64,000 nucleotides of DNA from NCBI GenBank assembly GCA_016713535.1, contig JADJOY010000040.1, positions 1 through 64,000 of the forward strand, in the 5' to 3' direction. Of this stretch, positions 31,569 through 40,986 are shown one piece after another. The translations under genes were made by a program, and so were the position numbers. The notes beneath the pieces were generated by a model. That model was given only the letters and a program-made list of their open reading frames with translations, did not search any database and was not told where the DNA came from. Positions within the stretch are counted from its first letter, which is position 1; every line of letters starts with the position of its first letter. This DNA comes from Deltaproteobacteria bacterium. GTDB taxonomy: Bacteria > JADJOY01.

Positions 31569-31664
31569 CCCGGCGCTTCGCCGGGTGACGTGGCACCGAG
31601 CGCCGTCCCCGCGGCTCGTCGGGCGGCGCACGAGGCCGGCCCGAGCGAGCGCCGCGGGGCCGGT

Positions 31665-31735
31665 CTGTAAAGCACTTGCTCTACAAAATCGTCTAGCTGA
31701 TGCTTTACAGATTTTGTACGGCTGATGCTTTACAG
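31665..31735. repeat. Nested direct and inverted repeats in an AT-rich patch
   Basis: Two 15-base direct repeats GCTGATGCTTTACAG (31696-31710 and 31721-31735) are separated by 10 bases. An inverted copy of their last ten bases, CTGTAAAGCA, lies at 31665-31674. A second inverted pair TACAAAATC (31682-31690) / GATTTTGTA (31710-31718) is interleaved. The patch is AT-rich inside a GC-rich genome and sits in the 304-base gap after the orphan ABC ATPase gene. It could be a recombination site, the end of a lost mobile element, or an operator array; the rest of the gap shows nothing. Confidence 0.7.
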
Positions 31736-31872
31736 CCGGCTTGGCCGGGTTTCTCCGTGAAATACGGGCTTTTCTGGGCCTCCTTGGGCCTCGTCTCGGG
31801 CCATGTTCCAAGCCCGGAGTGGACACCAATCGGCACGACGTGAGGTGATTCGGAGGTGATCCGGGGGCGCCT

Positions 31873-34023
31873 TCACCGGACCTGGAAAGGCACCGCCGCG
31901 AGGTCGGCGCCCCGCGACGACGTACCGACGCGCGCCACGTAGTCACCGCGCTCGACGACGAAGCCGTGGCTCCCCTCGTCCCAGTACCCGAGGGACGCCA
32001 CCGGGACGCGGATCGAGACCGTGGTGGACTCGCCCGCCGCGAGCCGCACCTTCTGGAACCCGCGTAGCTCACGCGGCGCGCGCTCGACCGTCGCCGCGGG
32101 TGGCTCGACGTAGACCTGCAGCACCTCGCTGCCGGCTCGGGCGCCGGTGTTGGTGACGGTGGCGCGCACCACGAGCTCGCCGCTTCGTCCCACGCTCGCG
32201 TCTGCCAGCGAGACGTCGCTCACACCGAACGCGGTGTAGCCGAGCCCGAAACCGAAGGCGAAGGCGGGAGCCACGCCGTTGCGATCGAGCCAGCGATAGC
32301 CGTGGAAGAGTCCGTATTCGACCTCGCTCGCCGCAGAGTCGAAGGACGGAAGGTCGTCCTCGCTGCGCGGGAAGCTGCACGGCAGCTTGCCGCCCGGGTA
32401 GGCCCGTCCGAGGAGCACGTCGGCGAGGGCATGGCCACCCTCCATGCCCGGGTACCAGACCACCAGGATCGAGGGCACGGCCTCGCGCCAGACCTCGCTC
32501 ACGATCGCGCTCCCGGTCACGACCACCGCGACGGTGCGCGGATTGAGGCGCGCGGCGTCGAGGAGCAGCGCCTCGTCCTCGGCGCGAAGCCGCAGGCTCT
32601 GCCGGTCGCCGCCCTTCACGAAGACGTTCTCGCCCTCGTCCTCGTGGCTGTAGCCGACCACGGCGACGACCACGTCCGCCGCGGCGATCGCCTCCTCGTG
32701 GCCGGCCAGCGACGCCCCCTCGATGGCCAGGATCTCGGCCCCCGGCAGCGCCTCGGTGAGGCCGGCGAGAGGGGTCACGATGTAGGGCGGACGCACCCGG
32801 CTCGAGCCCTCGTCGCCGATGTTGGGCGCCGAGATGAGCCGCCCCACCACCGCGACCCGCCGCAGCGCGGCCGCGTCGAGCGGCAAGAGCGGGCTCGCGC
32901 CACCCGCGGATTCGTTGCGGAGCAGCACCATCCCCTCGCTCGCGACCTGCCGCGCCAGCGCGGTGTGGTCGGGACCGGCCACGGCGCTCTGCTGGTACCG
33001 CTCGGGCTCGCCCACGGCGGCGAAGCGGCGGTGCTGGCGAACGAGGCGCTTCACCGCGTCGTCGAGCTGGGCCTCCGCCACCGCACCGCTTCGCACCGCG
33101 TCCACGAGCCGCGGTCCGTAGTGGATGGCGAGTGGCATCTCGAGGTCGAGGCCGGCGTTCATGGCCGCGACGCCGTCGCGGACGCCGAAGACGAAGTCCG
33201 ACATGACGAAGCCGGCAAAGCCCCAGCCTTCCTTCAGGATGCCGGTCAGGAGCGTGCGGTTCTGGCCGCAGAACTCGCCGTTCACCTTGTTGTACGCGCT
33301 CATCACCGATGCCGCGCCGGCCTCCACGCACGCCTTGAAGTGAGGCAGGTAGACCTCGTGGAGGGCGCGCTCGCCGATCGTCACGTTCACGAAGAAGCGC
33401 GAGTCCTCGATGTTGTTGCACGCGAAGTGCTTCACGCAGGCCATGACGTGGCGCTGCGCTCCCTCCAGCAGCGCCACCCCCATCGCGGCGGTGAGCACCG
33501 GATCCTCGCCGAAGCACTCCTGGGCGCGGCCCCACGCCGGATGGCGGAGCAGGTTCACGCACACGCCGGCGAAGAGGTTGGCGCCCTGGGTGCGCGCCTC
33601 GACCCCGATGGCGTCCCCGACGCGCGCCTCGAGCTCGGGGTCGAACGTGGCGCCGCGCGCCATCGCCACCGGGAAGCACGTCGACTCGTACATCACGATC
33701 CCGCGCGGGCCGTCGGTGAAGGCGACGCTCGGGACGCCCCGCTCGGGCAGGCTGCCGCTCTCGATCGGCTCCTGGTTGTAGACCAGCAACGTGTTCAGCA
33801 GCGCCGCGATGGTGACCGGGGCAGCGCTCACCAGCTTCACCTTCTCGTCGAGGGAGAGCGTGGCGACGAAAGCGTCGAGGTCGGCTTCGGCGGTGCTCGA
33901 TCCGGCTCCGCCGCCGCTCGAGCATCCGCCACCGAGCGCGCCACCCGCGGTGCCGAGCCCCGCCAGCGTCACCCAGCGGAACCACGTGCGGCGGCTCATC
34001 GGCCATCGGGTCGTCGGCGCCAT
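31873..34023 (-). CDS. Tat-exported GH3 beta-glycosidase lipoprotein
   Basis: A glycoside hydrolase family 3 enzyme (716 residues). The N-terminus has a twin-arginine signal (MSRRTWFRWVTLAGLG) ending at a lipobox-like GGGCSS. The catalytic domain shows FTDGPRGIVMYEST, VKHFACNNIED (the K-H substrate motif) and GFVMSDFVFG, whose Asp is the nucleophile position (SDW is commoner). A second domain follows (AVVGRLISAPNIGDEGSSR), then a C-terminal fibronectin-III-like domain. Start 34023 has GGAGGATCGCCGC before it; another Met at the twin-arginine stretch is possible. It likely cleaves beta-glucosides in the periplasm or at the surface. Confidence 0.92.
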   Translation of the reverse strand: MAPTTRWPMSRRTWFRWVTLAGLGTAGGALGGGCSSGGGAGSSTAEADLDAFVATLSLDEKVKLVSAAPVTIAALLNTLLVYNQEPIESGSLPERGVPSVAFTDGPRGIVMYESTCFPVAMARGATFDPELEARVGDAIGVEARTQGANLFAGVCVNLLRHPAWGRAQECFGEDPVLTAAMGVALLEGAQRHVMACVKHFACNNIEDSRFFVNVTIGERALHEVYLPHFKACVEAGAASVMSAYNKVNGEFCGQNRTLLTGILKEGWGFAGFVMSDFVFGVRDGVAAMNAGLDLEMPLAIHYGPRLVDAVRSGAVAEAQLDDAVKRLVRQHRRFAAVGEPERYQQSAVAGPDHTALARQVASEGMVLLRNESAGGASPLLPLDAAALRRVAVVGRLISAPNIGDEGSSRVRPPYIVTPLAGLTEALPGAEILAIEGASLAGHEEAIAAADVVVAVVGYSHEDEGENVFVKGGDRQSLRLRAEDEALLLDAARLNPRTVAVVVTGSAIVSEVWREAVPSILVVWYPGMEGGHALADVLLGRAYPGGKLPCSFPRSEDDLPSFDSAASEVEYGLFHGYRWLDRNGVAPAFAFGFGLGYTAFGVSDVSLADASVGRSGELVVRATVTNTGARAGSEVLQVYVEPPAATVERAPRELRGFQKVRLAAGESTTVSIRVPVASLGYWDEGSHGFVVERGDYVARVGTSSRGADLAAVPFQVR

Positions 34024-34079
34024 GCGGCGATCCTCCATCGCTCCGCGCCGGCGCGCGGCGCGGAGCGGAGCGGGGTCCA

Positions 34080-35456
34080 TCACGCGGGTGCGACGATCTC
34101 GGCGAGGCGGCGCGTCATCCGCGCGATCTGCGCCCAATCGTGGCTCACCACGTCTTGCGCGTGAGCGAGGTGATTACGCAGCGACTCGAGCTCCTTCGCG
34201 ACCTGCCGCGCCGCCCGCCGCGAGGCGAAGCCGAAGTACGCGAGCTCCGCGTCGTCCTGCACCAGGATCTGCGCCTTGTCGGCGAGCTGCAGGCAGTCGA
34301 GCAGCTCGCAGGCGTGGCCGCGGCGAAGCCGCTCGGCGCGCAGCTCGTCGGCACGCGCCAGCCGGGCGCCCGCGACCAGTCCCCCCAGCTCCCGTCCGGG
34401 AAGCGCGCTCGGATCCGCTCCACCATCGTCAGCTCGATCAGCGTCACCATGCCGAAGAGCCACATCCGCGCGATCGGCTTGCCGACGTCGCCCCGGGTCA
34501 CCACCGCGACAGGCTCACCCAGCACGGTCACGACGCCGTGCTCCCAGCCGGTGAGGACGTGGATCGCGTCCGCGAGGGTGGCGTCGCCGCGGACTCGCTG
34601 CCCGGGCGAGATGGGCCGCGCGACGGCACCGCAGGTGGCGCCGCTCGCCGCCGCGCGCTCGAGCTCGGCCAGGGTCGCCAAGCCCGTGACCGCGCCCCCT
34701 TCGCGGATCCCGGCCACGCCTCTCGCCGCGGCCACGAGGGCGTCGCGCGCGGACGCCGCCGGGCTCGCCGCGTCGAACGACCGCAGCGGCTCGGCGATGT
34801 CCTGCACCGCGAAGGCCTCGGCGAAGAGCCGCCGCACCCGAGCGCGACCCACCGGATCGCCGACCTGCGCCTCCTCCACCTCCACGGCGCCCGCGGCCTC
34901 GCGCTCGCGCCTCGACGGCGCCAGCTTCGCGCGGCAGCTCTCGAGGGTGCGCGTGGCGCGCTCGAGGAGCCGGGGCTCTCCCTCGCCGAGCACCGCGATC
35001 AGCGCCTCAGCCTCGGCCAGGAACCGCACCGCGAAGCGCGGGTCGTGGTGCGTGATGTCGACGGCGTTGTCGATCAGATCGGCGAGCTTCACGGTCTTGG
35101 CGCGCGGCGACGCGCCGGCGAGGTGGAGGCGATCGAGCTCCTTCCTGCGCGCGCGGTTGCCGTCGCCGGGCTTGCTGACGTCGGTCAGCTCCTCGACCAG
35201 CTTCGCGACGCCGGCGCCGAGGTCGCGCTCGATGTCGGCGAGCGTCGCCGGGCGTGTCCTCGACGGCGTCGTGGAGCCACGCCGCGGCGAGGGTCTCGGG
35301 ATCGTCACTGACCTCGGCGACCAGCTCCGCCACGGCCTTGAGGTGCACGTCGTAGGGCTGGCCGCTGAACTTGCGGACGTGATCGATCCGTCTGTGGGTC
35401 GCGACCGCGAACTCGCGGGCCCGCGCCACCAGGCCGCTCGCCCGGTCACCCTCCAC
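34080..35456 (-). CDS. SpoT-like HD domain plus CBS-pair protein, two frameshifts
   Basis: A multidomain regulator read over three frames. The N-terminus is a RelA/SpoT-type HD phosphohydrolase segment: VRKFSGQPYDVHLKAVAELV, then AAAWLHDAVEDTPG with the HD pair and VKLADLIDNAVD. A CBS-like region with GDATLADAIHVLTGWEHGVV and LGEPVAVVTRGDVGKPIAR follows. The C-terminal helical domain (ELLDCLQLADKAQILVQDD; LRNHLAHAQDVVSHDW) occurs with CBS pairs. Frames switch near 35250 and 34390. GTG 35456 lies inside the end of the SulP gene (11-base overlap), so the two are co-expressed. No synthetase domain is present; the HD domain may hydrolyse (p)ppGpp or another nucleotide. Confidence 0.75.
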
Positions 35457-37149
35457 GCCGCGCCTCGAAGGCCTCCACCGCGGCCTCCAGGTTGAAGAAC
35501 ATGCGCTCGCGTCCGAGCCGCTCGGCGAGCGGTGTGCGGCGGATCATCTCGAGCGACTCGTTGCTGAGCGCCGCCAGCCACAGCTCGACTCCACGCTCCC
35601 GCAGCCGCTCCTCGCCTTCGATCAGCATCTTGAGTGCCGTGAATTCGAACCCGGGGATCCCGCTGCAATCGAGCACCAGCACCTGCGGCGCATGCGCGTC
35701 GACCAACGCGAGGAGCTTGGTGCCGATATTCTGCGCGTTGCCGAAATAGACCCGACCCTCGGTGCGCGCGATCGAGAGCCCCGGGAAGCTCTCGTCGTCG
35801 GAGTGCTCGTCCGAGCGAGGTCGGAATACGTTGGTTCCGCGCTTGCGGACCAGCAGGTACACGGGCGGGTTGTTGGCGAGGTGCATGAGGCTCGCCATCG
35901 ACAGGATCACTGCGACCAGGATGCCCTTGAGCGTACCGAGCAGCACGACTCCCGCGCACGCCACCAGCGCCCAGCGGAACTCGATGCGGCGCACCTGGCG
36001 GATCGCCGCCAGCTCGGCGGGGCTGATGAGCCCGATCGAATACGCGATCACCACCGCCGCGAGCGTCGCGTTGGGCAACGCGCTCAGCACCGGCGCGAGC
36101 ACCACCATCGCGCCCACCGCCACCGCCGCCGTGGTGAGCTCGGCCACCTGGGTGGTGGCGCCTGCGCTGCGGTTGACCGCGGTCTGCGAGGTGCCGCCGC
36201 CCGCCGGCATCGCGCCGAAGAGCGCGCCCAGCAGGTTGCCCGCGCCGATCGCCACCAGCTCTTGGTTGGGATCGGGACGCGGCTCCCCCTGACGTGCGAA
36301 CGCGCGGCCCGCGGCGATCGTCTCGGTGAAGCTCATCAGCGCGATGCCGAGGGCAGGCGCCCACAGCTCCTCGAACAGCGCGAGCGTGGGCCGGGTCAAG
36401 TGCGGCAGGCCGCCTGGCACGTGGCCCACGGTGCTGACGCCGAGGTCGTGGAGGCCGAGGACCATGGACGCCGCGATGGCGCCGCCGACGGCAACCAGCG
36501 GCGCCGGCGCTCTCGGCACGAAGCGCTCGACGATCCCGAGCACGGCGAGCGTCGCCACGGCCACCGCGAGGGTCGCGAGCGAGGTCTCGGGAAGCGCCGA
36601 AGCGGTCGAATAGAGATCGCGGAAGAAGCCCGCCTTGGTAATGTGCAGCCCGAGGAGCTTGGGAAGCTGGTCGACCACGATCACCAGCCCGATGCCGGCC
36701 TTGAACCCCGCCAGCACCGGGTCGGAGATGAAGTTCGCGACGAAGCCCAGGCGGAAGAGCCGCGCCGCGAGCAGCACCGCGCCGACCAGCGCCGTGAGCG
36801 TCGCCGCGGCCACCAGCGGCTCGACCGGCTGTGGCAGGTGCGCCACCGCCGCGAGCTCGGCGCCAGCGAGGATCGCGATGGTGGTGGTGGTGCTCACGCT
36901 CAGCACCCGCGAGCTGCCGAGGAGCGCGTAGATCACCATCGGCACGAACGCCGTGTAGAGGCCGACCTCGAGCGGGAGTCCTGCGATGGTCGCGTAGGCC
37001 ATCGCTTTCGGCAGCACGACCGCCGAGGTGGTGAGGCCCGCGACGACATCGGGCCGGAGCGCCGCGCGCTCGTAGCGTCGTAGCCAGTCGAACGCCGGGA
37101 TCCAGGCTGTGGATCGCTCCCGTGTCATCGCGATCTCGATTCTCCGCAT
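35446..37149 (-). CDS. SulP-family anion transporter with STAS domain
   Basis: A 567-residue SLC26/SulP permease (sulfate, bicarbonate or other anions). The N-terminal core has VVAGLTTSAVVLPKAMAYAT (the SulP signature), GLYTAFVPMVIYALLGSSR, and ISDPVLAGFKAGIGLVIVVD; helices continue to about residue 420. The C-terminal STAS domain (VYFGNAQNIGTKLLALVDAH; VLVLDCSGIPGFEFTALKML) regulates transport. An internal Met eight codons in (37128) is an equally good start. It overlaps the downstream HD/CBS gene. Confidence 0.93.
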   Translation of the reverse strand: MRRIEIAMTRERSTAWIPAFDWLRRYERAALRPDVVAGLTTSAVVLPKAMAYATIAGLPLEVGLYTAFVPMVIYALLGSSRVLSVSTTTTIAILAGAELAAVAHLPQPVEPLVAAATLTALVGAVLLAARLFRLGFVANFISDPVLAGFKAGIGLVIVVDQLPKLLGLHITKAGFFRDLYSTASALPETSLATLAVAVATLAVLGIVERFVPRAPAPLVAVGGAIAASMVLGLHDLGVSTVGHVPGGLPHLTRPTLALFEELWAPALGIALMSFTETIAAGRAFARQGEPRPDPNQELVAIGAGNLLGALFGAMPAGGGTSQTAVNRSAGATTQVAELTTAAVAVGAMVVLAPVLSALPNATLAAVVIAYSIGLISPAELAAIRQVRRIEFRWALVACAGVVLLGTLKGILVAVILSMASLMHLANNPPVYLLVRKRGTNVFRPRSDEHSDDESFPGLSIARTEGRVYFGNAQNIGTKLLALVDAHAPQVLVLDCSGIPGFEFTALKMLIEGEERLRERGVELWLAALSNESLEMIRRTPLAERLGRERMFFNLEAAVEAFEARRGG

Positions 37150-37398
37150 GAGCCGGTTCGAATTCCAGAACGCCGCGAGCTCGCGAGCGTTCCCTCTCCG
37201 TAACCTTGGCCCGCCGAGCCGGGTCAGGTCAGGTGTCCCCTTCGGGCAGGTTCCTGGCGAAGTGAGCTACGCATAGGCTGCGATTCGCCTAGCGGCGCCC
37301 CGTCTTCGAGTCGAGCCTGTGTTCTCATGTCGATGGCGTCGATCTTGTATTGTTGCACCACCCGGCACCGATCGGGACATTGCTGTCTGGAGGAATCC

Positions 37399-38115
37399 AT
37401 GCGCCGAGTCAGGCTGGTGCTCTCCCTCGTCGTCCTCGGGCTGCTGCCCGCCCCCCACTCCGCCCGGGCCGCCGACGCGTGTGGCGTGGCGCCCACGGTC
37501 CAGCCGGTACGCGACGAGGACAAGGCCAAGCAGACGGTCACCTACGCTGGGGAGGCGCAGAACCGGGGCGACCGGACGGCACGCTTCACGTCGGTGCGAC
37601 TGCAGGTCGTGAACCGGTCGAGCGGCGCGGTCCTGGGCGAAGCGTCGCAGGCCCTCGTCCCCGGCTCCCTCGCGCCCGGCCAGACCGCCAAGTTCAAGGT
37701 CACGGCCTCCAACGAGGGATCGAGCTACCTCGACGTGAAGGTCGACGAGAGGCTCACCTTCGAGGCCACGCGCTGCGAGGCACCCGACGCCGGCGCGGCT
37801 GCGAACGGGTCGAGCCAAGGCGCGTGCGACGTCGTGGTCAGCCAGCCGTTCGAGAAGTCGATCGACGACCAGGCGCACACCATCACCTTCACCGGCACGG
37901 TCGAGAACCGCGGCCGCGGCACCGCCAAGAACGTCGAGGTCACGGGCTGGGTGATCAGCCAGGACCAGCTGCTCGCGAAGAAGGCGGCCGGCTCCGAGCC
38001 GCGAAACCTCGGTCCCGGCGAGCGCGGAACCTTCAGCGTCACGGTCCCGCTCGAGGCCGGGCAGCGCAAGAGCATCAACGACCGCGTGACCGTCGCCGCC
38101 GAGCGGTGCGACTGA
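37399..38115 (+). CDS. Secreted FxLYD-domain protein
   Basis: A 238-residue exported protein: signal peptide RRVRLVLSLVVLGLLPAPHS, then two immunoglobulin-like repeats of the FxLYD type (TVTYAGEAQNRGDRTARFTS; ITFTGTVENRGRGTAKNVEV), each beginning near a cysteine. The paired repeats suggest an internal duplication. ATG 37399 follows TGGAGG. It precedes the phosphofructokinase gene by 35 bases and could be co-transcribed with it. Confidence 0.8.
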   Translation: MRRVRLVLSLVVLGLLPAPHSARAADACGVAPTVQPVRDEDKAKQTVTYAGEAQNRGDRTARFTSVRLQVVNRSSGAVLGEASQALVPGSLAPGQTAKFKVTASNEGSSYLDVKVDERLTFEATRCEAPDAGAAANGSSQGACDVVVSQPFEKSIDDQAHTITFTGTVENRGRGTAKNVEVTGWVISQDQLLAKKAAGSEPRNLGPGERGTFSVTVPLEAGQRKSINDRVTVAAERCD

Positions 38116-38150
38116 GCACCGAGCACCCCGCAGCGAAGCGAGGCCCAGCC

Positions 38151-39232
38151 ATGAGCGCGAAGATCGGGATCGTCACCGGCGGCGGGGATTGCCCCGGGCT
38201 CAACGCGGTGATCCGCGCGGTCGCGCGCACCGCCGCCCATCAGGGCTGGGAGACGATCGGCTTCCTGGGTGGCTACGACGGGTTGCTCGAGCCGGCACAG
38301 GTCCGGCCGATCGAGTACCACGAGCTCGATGGCCTGCTGTTACGTGGCGGCACCATCCTCGGCACGGCCAACCGCGGCCGCTTCGCTGCCAAGACCGGCC
38401 ACGGGGATGCGCAGCGCATCCCGGCCGCCACCCTCGACGAAGCCAGGGCGACGATCGACAAGCTCGGCGTCACCGCGCTGGTCTGCATCGGTGGCGACGG
38501 TTCCTCAGCATCGCCCACCAGCTCCACGAGCACGGCATCCCGATCGTGGGCATCCCCAAGACGATCGACAACGACCTCGCCGCCACCTACATGACCTTCG
38601 GTTTCGACTCGGCGGTCGCGTGCGCGACCGATGCGCTCGACCGCCTCCACACCACCGCCGAGAGCCATCGTCGCGTCATGATCCTCGAGGTGATGGGCCG
38701 CTACGCGGGGTGGATCGCGATGATGTCGGGGATCGCCGGAGGCGCCGAGGTGATCCTGATCCCCGAGATCCCGTTCCGCATCGAGAGCGTGTGCGAGGCG
38801 GTCGCGGCGCGTGAACGCCTCGGCAAGCACCACACCATCGTGGTCGCCGCCGAAGGGGCCCGCCCACACGGCGGGACCTTCGCCACCGTGGGTGAGCAGG
38901 CCAGCGATCGCGAGGCGCGCCTCGGCGGCCTCGGCGCGATGGTGGGCAGCGAGATCGAGAAGCGCACCGGCAAGGAGACGCGCGTGGTGGTGCTCGGACA
39001 CCTCCAGCGCGGCGGCAGCCCGACCCACTGGGACCGCGCCCTGTGCACGGTATTCGGCGCCAAGGCCGTGGAGCTGGTGAAGGCCGGCGCGCTCGGCCGG
39101 ATGGTGACCTACACCGGCTCGTCGGTGGACTCGGTACCCCTCGCCGACGCGGTCGGCCACATTCGCACGGTGCCGCCCGACGGTGGGCTCGCCAGCACCG
39201 CGCGCGCGCTCGGCATCTGCCTCGGCGAGTGA
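38151..39232 (+). CDS. pfkA: 6-phosphofructokinase (PfkA family), one frameshift
   Basis: Phosphorylates fructose 6-phosphate. N-terminal GIVTGGGDCPGLNAVIRAVA, the diphosphate-binding region CIGGDGS, catalytic GIPKTIDNDLA with T-I-D, MGRYAGWIAMMSG and the C-terminal LGHLQRGGSPTHWDRAL are all present. The combination GGDGS plus PKTIDND is typical of 'group III' enzymes, of which some use ATP and some pyrophosphate, so the phosphoryl donor is uncertain. A base is missing near 38503, within GGDGS; the rest is intact, so this is a likely sequencing error. The glycan transporter/phosphorylase genes follow. Confidence 0.92.
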
Positions 39233-39266
39233 GCGTCCCGCGCCCACGGGGCGCCGGGAGAGTGCG

Positions 39267-40986
39267 ATGGATGCGCCCAACGTGAAGCTCTCGCGAGAGT
39301 CGTGGGGCCGCTGGCTGCGCACCATTCGTGCCTTCGTCACCTCCGAGGTGGGTCGACGCGCGGCGGTGCTGTTCGCGCTGCTGCTCGCGTTCCTGGTCGG
39401 GATCAACGGCCTCAACGTGCTGAACAGCTACGTGGGCCGCGACTTCATGACGGAGATCGAGCACAAGTCGACGGCCGGATTCGTCTACAAGGGCGCGCTC
39501 TACGTCGGCGTGTTCGCGCTCACGACGATCGCCGCGGTGCTCTACCGGTTCACCGAGGAGCGCCTCGCGCTGCTTTGGCGGCAGTGGCTGACCCAGCGGA
39601 TCGTGCGCCGCTACGTCTCGGACGCCACGTACTTCCGGCTCCGTGACGCGGGCGAGCTCGCCAACCCCGACCAGCGCATCGCCGACGACGTCCGCACCTT
39701 CACCGCGATGACGCTCTCGCTGGCGCTGGTGCTGCTCAACGCGACCTTCACCGTGATCGCGTTCGCGGGCGTCATGTGGTCGATCAGCCCGCGGCTCTTC
39801 GTCGTCGCGGCGGTGTACGCGGCGATCGGCTCGGTGCTGACGATCCTGTTCGGGCGGCCACTGGTGTGGCTCAACTACAACCAGGCGGACCGTGAGGCCA
39901 GCTTGCGCTCGGAGCTGGTGCACGTGCGCGAGAACGCCGAATCCATCGCGCTCGGGGGGCGCGAGGGGCAGCTCCGCGAGCGCATCCTGAACCGCGTCGA
40001 CCAGGTGGTCGTGAACACCCGTCGCATCATCGCGGTGAACCGCAACCTCGGCTTCTTCACCACGGGCTACAACTACCTCATCCAGATCATCCCGGTGCTG
40101 ATCGTGGCGCCGCTCTTCATCGCCGGGAAGGCCGAGTTCGGCGTGATCTCGCAATCGGCGATGGCGTTCTCTCACCTGGTCGCGGCGTTCTCGGTGATCA
40201 TCAGTCAGTTCCAGGCCATCTCGTCCTACGCGGTCGTGCTCGCGCGGCTCGGGGTCCTCACCGAGGCCGTCGAGCAGGCCGACATCCGCGGCGCTGGCTC
40301 GCGGATCACCATCGACACCACGCGCGACGAGCTCGGCTACGCCGACCTGACGCTGCGCTCGGCGCGCGACGGGCGCACGCTGGTCGAGCGCCTCACCCTG
40401 GACGTGCCGCGCGGCCGACGAGTGCTGGTCGCGGGCCCGAACGAGTCCGCGCGCGTGGCGCTGTTCCGCGCCACCGCGGGACTCTTCGACTCCGGCGAGG
40501 GGCTCGTCCGGCGCCCCGCGAACGGACGCATCCTGTTCCTCACCGAGCGTCCGTACGTGCCACCCGGCAGCTTGCGGCAGGCGGTCGTGCCACCCGGCCG
40601 CGAGCGCGAGATCGACGACGCGCGCATCCTCGAGACCCTCGCCGCGCTCGGCGCCACCAAGGTCGCGGCGCGCGCCGGTGAGCTCGACGCGGAGCGCGAC
40701 TGGGACGACTTGCTCTCGCTCGGCGAGCAGCAGCTCGTGGCGCTCGCCCGCGTGATCGTCGCAGCGCCGGTCTTCGCACTCCTCGATCGTCCCACCACCA
40801 CGCTCGGCGACGAGAGCGTGCTCAACGTGCTCGACGTGCTCGCCGCGCGAGACATCACGGCCGTGACCTTCGCCGCCGACGCCATCCTCGTCGCGCACCA
40901 CGACTGCTGCCTGACCCTCGAGGACGACGGGGGTTCCGCTGGCAGGCTGGCTGACCCGCGAACACCAAGGAGAACCTCCTCGATGA
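39267..40986 (+). CDS. SbmA/YddA-like ABC transporter with degenerate ATPase domain
   Basis: A half-size ABC protein of the SbmA/BacA/YddA type: a six-helix membrane domain (NSYVGRDFMTEIEHKSTAGF; GFFTTGYNYLIQIIPVLIVA) followed by a nucleotide-binding domain. That domain lacks key residues: Walker A reads GPNESARVAL (no GK[ST]), the Q-loop is FLTERPYVP, Walker B is FALLDRPTTTL (catalytic Glu replaced by Arg), and no H-loop His is seen; LSLGEQQLVALAR is retained. It is probably ATPase-dead. SbmA itself transports peptides without any ATPase. A single extra G in the run 40929-40933 hides the stop; corrected, the gene ends at TGA 40984-40986, overlapping the next ATG. Confidence 0.78.
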
